From Arthrobacter sp. NicSoilB4 (GTDB taxonomy: Bacteria > Actinomycetota > Actinomycetes > Actinomycetales > Micrococcaceae), in contig NZ_AP024653.1 of assembly GCF_019977335.1 (NCBI RefSeq), positions 124,001 through 188,000 on the forward strand: DNA of 64,000 nt, given 5' to 3'. The translations under genes were made by a program, and so were the position numbers. Below, piece after piece: positions 61,169 through 64,000 of this stretch (its first letter is position 1; every line of letters begins with the position of its first letter). The notes beneath the pieces were generated by a model. That model saw only the letters and a list, made by a program, of their open reading frames with translations, did no database searches and was not told the origin of the DNA.

Positions 61169-62782
61169 GTGTCTCAAGAAGTCCTTAGCCCCGCCCGAGT
61201 CCAGGAGATTCACAAGCAGGCGGCCCGGCGTCGGACTTTCGCGGTCATCTCACACCCCGACGCCGGCAAGTCCACGCTGACCGAAGCCCTCGCGCTGCAC
61301 GCGAAGGTGATCGGCACCGCCGGCGCCTCCAGCGGCAAGGCCAACCGCAAGGAAACGGTCTCGGACTGGATGCAGATGGAAAAGGACCGGGGCATCTCCA
61401 TCAGCTCAGCGGCCCTGCAGTTCGCCTACCGGGACACCGTGATCAACCTGCTGGACACCCCCGGCCACGCGGACTTCTCCGAGGACACCTACCGGGTACT
61501 GGCCGCCGTCGACTGCGCCGTGATGCTCGTGGACGCCGCCAAGGGCCTGGAAACCCAGACGATGAAGCTCTTCGAGGTCTGCAAGCAGCGCAACCTGCCC
61601 ATCATCACCGTGATCAACAAATGGGACCGGCCGGGCCTGGACGCGCTGGCGCTGATGGATGAGATCACCGAGCGCACCGGCCTCCAGCCGATGCCGCTGA
61701 CCTGGGCCGTGGGCATCTCCGGTGACTTCCGCGGTGTCTGGGACCTGCGCAACGACCGCTTTGCGCAGTTCAAGCGCAACAACGCCGGCGCCAACATCGC
61801 CCTCACCGAGTACTTCACCCCGGAGGAGGCCGCGGCGAGCCAGGGCGATGACTGGTCCAACGCCGTCGACGAGGCAGGGCTGGTCATCGAGTCCAACCTC
61901 GAGTTCGACGTCGACGCCTTCCACGCCGGCAAGGCCACACCGATCCTCTTCAGCTCCGCCGCCCTGAACTTCGGCGTCAAGGAGATCCTCGACGCGCTCG
62001 TCGACTTCGCCCCGCCGGCCGCCCCGCGGCCCGACGTCGACGGCGCCGCGCGGCCCGTCGACGCGCCCTTCGCCGGCTTCGTCTTCAAGGTCCAGGCCGG
62101 CATGAACAAGGCGCACCGGGACCACGTCGCCTTCATCCGGGTCTGCTCGGGCATCTTCGAACGCGGCATGGTGGTCACGCAGGGCCGGACCGGGAAGTCC
62201 TTCGCCACCAAGTACGCCCAGCAGGTCTTCGGCCGGGAACGCGAGGTCATTGACGAGGCCTTCCCCGGCGACGTCGTGGGCCTCGTCAACGCCTCCTCGC
62301 TGCGGGTCGGCGACAGCCTCTTCCTCGAGCACCCGGTGGAGTTCCCCGCCATCCCGCTGTTCGCCCCCGAGCACTTCCAGGTGGCGCGCTCCAAGGACCC
62401 CAGCCGCTTCAAGCAGTTCCGCCGCGGCATCGAGCAGCTGGAACACGAGGGTGTCATCCAGGTGCTCCGCTCGGACATCCGCGGCGATCAGGCGCCCGTG
62501 CTTGCCGCCGTCGGCCCCATGCAGTTCGAAGTGGTGGAGGACCGCATGGCGCATGACTTCAGCGCACCGATGCGGCTGGAACGCCTGCCCTATTCGATTG
62601 CCCGGATCTCGACGGCGGACGCCATGGCGGCGCTCGCCACCGTGCCCGGCGCCGAGGTGCTGCTGCGCTCCGACGGCGAATACCTCGCCCTCTTCAACGA
62701 CGTGTGGGCGCTGCGCCGGATCGAGAAGAACCACCCGGACCTGACCCTGCTGCCGATCGGCACGCACAACCCCGCCAAATAG
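61169..62782 (+). CDS. prfC: peptide chain release factor 3
   Basis: Translational GTPase that recycles RF1/RF2 from the ribosome (537 aa). The G domain is complete: G1 SHPDAGKSTL, G3 LLDTPGHADF and G4 VINKWDRPG, with switch RGISISSAALQFAYRD. The C-terminal RF3 domains include VAFIRVCSGIFERGMVV, EAFPGDVVGLVNASSLRVGDSL, and LAAVGPMQFEVVEDRMAHDF. The GTG at 61169 gives MSQEVLSPARVQEIHKQAARRRTF. Divergent from disA and transcribed alone. Confidence 0.95.
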   Translation: MSQEVLSPARVQEIHKQAARRRTFAVISHPDAGKSTLTEALALHAKVIGTAGASSGKANRKETVSDWMQMEKDRGISISSAALQFAYRDTVINLLDTPGHADFSEDTYRVLAAVDCAVMLVDAAKGLETQTMKLFEVCKQRNLPIITVINKWDRPGLDALALMDEITERTGLQPMPLTWAVGISGDFRGVWDLRNDRFAQFKRNNAGANIALTEYFTPEEAAASQGDDWSNAVDEAGLVIESNLEFDVDAFHAGKATPILFSSAALNFGVKEILDALVDFAPPAAPRPDVDGAARPVDAPFAGFVFKVQAGMNKAHRDHVAFIRVCSGIFERGMVVTQGRTGKSFATKYAQQVFGREREVIDEAFPGDVVGLVNASSLRVGDSLFLEHPVEFPAIPLFAPEHFQVARSKDPSRFKQFRRGIEQLEHEGVIQVLRSDIRGDQAPVLAAVGPMQFEVVEDRMAHDFSAPMRLERLPYSIARISTADAMAALATVPGAEVLLRSDGEYLALFNDVWALRRIEKNHPDLTLLPIGTHNPAK

Positions 62783-62961
62783 AGGACCACACCCCCGTAG
62801 GCGGACAGGAAAATTGGTCCGTGAGAGGTCTTCCTGAACCACGTTTACGCGGTATCATAAGTAGCCTTGCCATCATGCGGGTGCCCCACAATTCCTGCTT
62901 TTTGGACTGACCCGCACGACTCCGTCGGCGGGCCCCGCATACAAGGGACAACGAACAATCC
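62783..62961. other. intergenic region before the kinase gene
   Basis: A 179-base gap with a possible promoter for the kinase: TATCAT near 62854 with TTCCTG 16 bases upstream. No gene or terminator with a clear T run was seen. Confidence 0.3.
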
Positions 62962-64000
62962 TTGACTGACTACAACAGAAAACTTGGCATGGAACCCGGA
63001 TTTCTGCTGAGCGGCCGCTACCGGATCCAGACCCTCATTGGCAGGGGAAGCCAGTCCACCGTGTACCGCGCCTTTGACAAACTCCTGCAGCGCGACGTGG
63101 CCATCAAACTCTTCCGGGATGACGCGGACGATCTTGAACACACCCGCCGGCAGGGCCAGGAGATCCGCATCCTTGCCGGGATGAGCCACCATGCCCTCGT
63201 GACACTGTTCGACGCCGGCGCGGACCTGAGTGACCCTGAGGCCCGCCTCACTTACCTGGTGATGGAACTGGTCCGTGGACCGGACCTGCGCCACCGCGCC
63301 GCCCAAGGGCCGCTTTCCGCGGCCCACATGGCCCTGATCGGCCACGACCTCGCGGACGGGCTCTCCTACATCCACCATCACGGAATCGTGCACCGCGACG
63401 TGAAACCGGCCAACATCCTGCTGGTGGATTACAGCAGCCGGGACCGGCGCCCCCGGGCGAAACTCAGCGACTTCGGCGTCGCCGTCATGATGGGCAAAGG
63501 CCCGGTGGGGGACGACGGCGGAACTTCCGGCACCCCCGCCTACCTGAGCCCCGAGCAGGCCGCCGGCGAACCCGCCGGGCCGCTCAGCGACGTGTATTCC
63601 CTCGGCCTGGTGCTGCTCGAAGCGCTGACCGGGAAGATGGCCTACCCGGGCGCGCCGATCCAGTCCGCCGTCGCCCGGCTACTCCACGATCCCGACATCC
63701 CCGAAGAGATTGCACCCATCTGGACGTCGCTGCTGTCCTCCATGCTTGCCCGCGACCCGGCAGACCGGCCGCCTGCACGCGAAGTCTCGCTCGCGCTGCG
63801 CCAGGAAGTCATCAACGGCGCCGCACGCCACCGCCAGGAGGAATCGCCGGCCGAAACCGACGAGGAAGCCCGGATGCGCGCCGTGGAACGCTACCGGATC
63901 CTCGACACCCCGGCGGACGGCGCCTTCGACCGGATCGCTGGCCTCGCGGCACGGATGTTCTCGGTTCCCGTGGCAATCGTCAGTGTGGTGGACCACGACC
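62962..64000 (+). CDS. Ser/Thr protein kinase with GAF domain (3' truncated)
   Basis: The open frame runs off the window end (346 codons seen). Residues about 18-290 form a Hanks-type kinase: glycine loop IGRGSQSTVYRAF, the lysine in DVAIKLF, the catalytic loop HRDVKPANIL, DFGVAVMMGKG and GTPAYLSPEQAAG. The region then turns into ARMRAVERYRILDTPADGAFDRIAGLAARMFSVPVAIVSVVD, the classic beginning of a GAF domain. So it is a kinase-GAF fusion, possibly with further output domains beyond the end. The start is TTG at 62962 (MTDYNRKLG) or ATG at 62989 (MEPGFLLSGRY). No membrane helix is seen so far. Confidence 0.85.
   Translation, partial: MTDYNRKLGMEPGFLLSGRYRIQTLIGRGSQSTVYRAFDKLLQRDVAIKLFRDDADDLEHTRRQGQEIRILAGMSHHALVTLFDAGADLSDPEARLTYLVMELVRGPDLRHRAAQGPLSAAHMALIGHDLADGLSYIHHHGIVHRDVKPANILLVDYSSRDRRPRAKLSDFGVAVMMGKGPVGDDGGTSGTPAYLSPEQAAGEPAGPLSDVYSLGLVLLEALTGKMAYPGAPIQSAVARLLHDPDIPEEIAPIWTSLLSSMLARDPADRPPAREVSLALRQEVINGAARHRQEESPAETDEEARMRAVERYRILDTPADGAFDRIAGLAARMFSVPVAIVSVVDHD

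Noticed and set aside
60736..61213. Minus-strand frames between disA and prfC as a gene (for example radA remnant)
   Set aside because: None shows family motifs or a credible ribosome site; they overlap the promoter region.
1..64000. tRNA/rRNA genes, insertion sequences, prophage or att sites
   Set aside because: No cloverleaf with a GGTTC-type arm in an intergenic region, no transposase or integrase protein, and no flanking duplications were seen; a tRNAscan run would be decisive.

Overview
The window reads as a chromosomal segment of a high-GC actinobacterium, most likely Micrococcaceae of the Arthrobacter/Pseudarthrobacter type. The basis is strong third-position G/C in nearly all genes, Lsr2, an actinobacterial ClpC, a folE-folP-folB-folK-DUF3180-PH-PH-DUF2520-panC run followed later by lysS, lsr2 and clpC, a DisA diadenylate cyclase near mutY, and frequent GTG/TTG starts. 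The genus is inferred from gene order and protein character only. No rRNA, tRNA, CRISPR array, phage or complete insertion sequence was seen. The window is mostly core and housekeeping DNA with metabolic cargo, and I did not find a clearly new defence or mobile system.

Layout. 1-5 kb: a truncated glycerophosphodiesterase, glycerate kinase, two small membrane proteins (DUF6766, DUF6328), and divergently a stress-type SDR preceded by a GGAAT-N18-GTT (SigR/SigH-like) promoter and followed by a disordered acidic protein. 5-13 kb: uracil permease facing a RutE-like nitroreductase, a membrane diguanylate cyclase, phosphoglucomutase, a Y/Q/G-rich DUF4190 protein, a decayed phosphotransferase fragment and a POT peptide transporter. 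13-21 kb: alcohol dehydrogenase, amidase, rhodanese-pheA, a lipid kinase divergent from serS, and a HAD phosphatase. 21-27 kb: an HTH protein divergent from phosphoketolase, then DUF429, carboxylesterase and pyrophosphatase. 27-41 kb: dacB, a zinc metalloprotease, tilS, hpt, ftsH and the folate/pantothenate run. 41-48 kb: a DHA2 transporter, thymidine kinase between two paralogous hydrolases, lysS and lsr2. 48-64 kb: clpC, an S9 peptidase, a GNAT acetyltransferase, dhaK-dhaL-dhaM(HPr), mutY, disA, prfC and a Ser/Thr kinase-GAF gene cut by the window end.

Functional links. folE, folP, folB and folK carry GTP to the hydroxymethyl-dihydropterin/dihydropteroate stage, and panC at the end of the same run joins pantoate to beta-alanine. 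tilS, hpt and ftsH are the usual upstream neighbours. Phosphoketolase, phosphoglucomutase, glycerate kinase and the Dha system are separate entries to central carbon metabolism. DisA and the diguanylate cyclase supply two cyclic dinucleotide signals.

Regulatory DNA. Several genes (serS, folE, lysS, a GNAT gene, a membrane protein) have a TANNNT hexamer 6-8 nt before an RTG start, as expected for leaderless mRNAs. Strong hairpin terminators follow the acidic protein, serS, hpt, lsr2, clpC, and the convergent pair next to disA. Two copies of a 60-68 bp palindrome with the core GGGGTCACTT...AAGTGACCCC lie at 26.8 and 43.1 kb.
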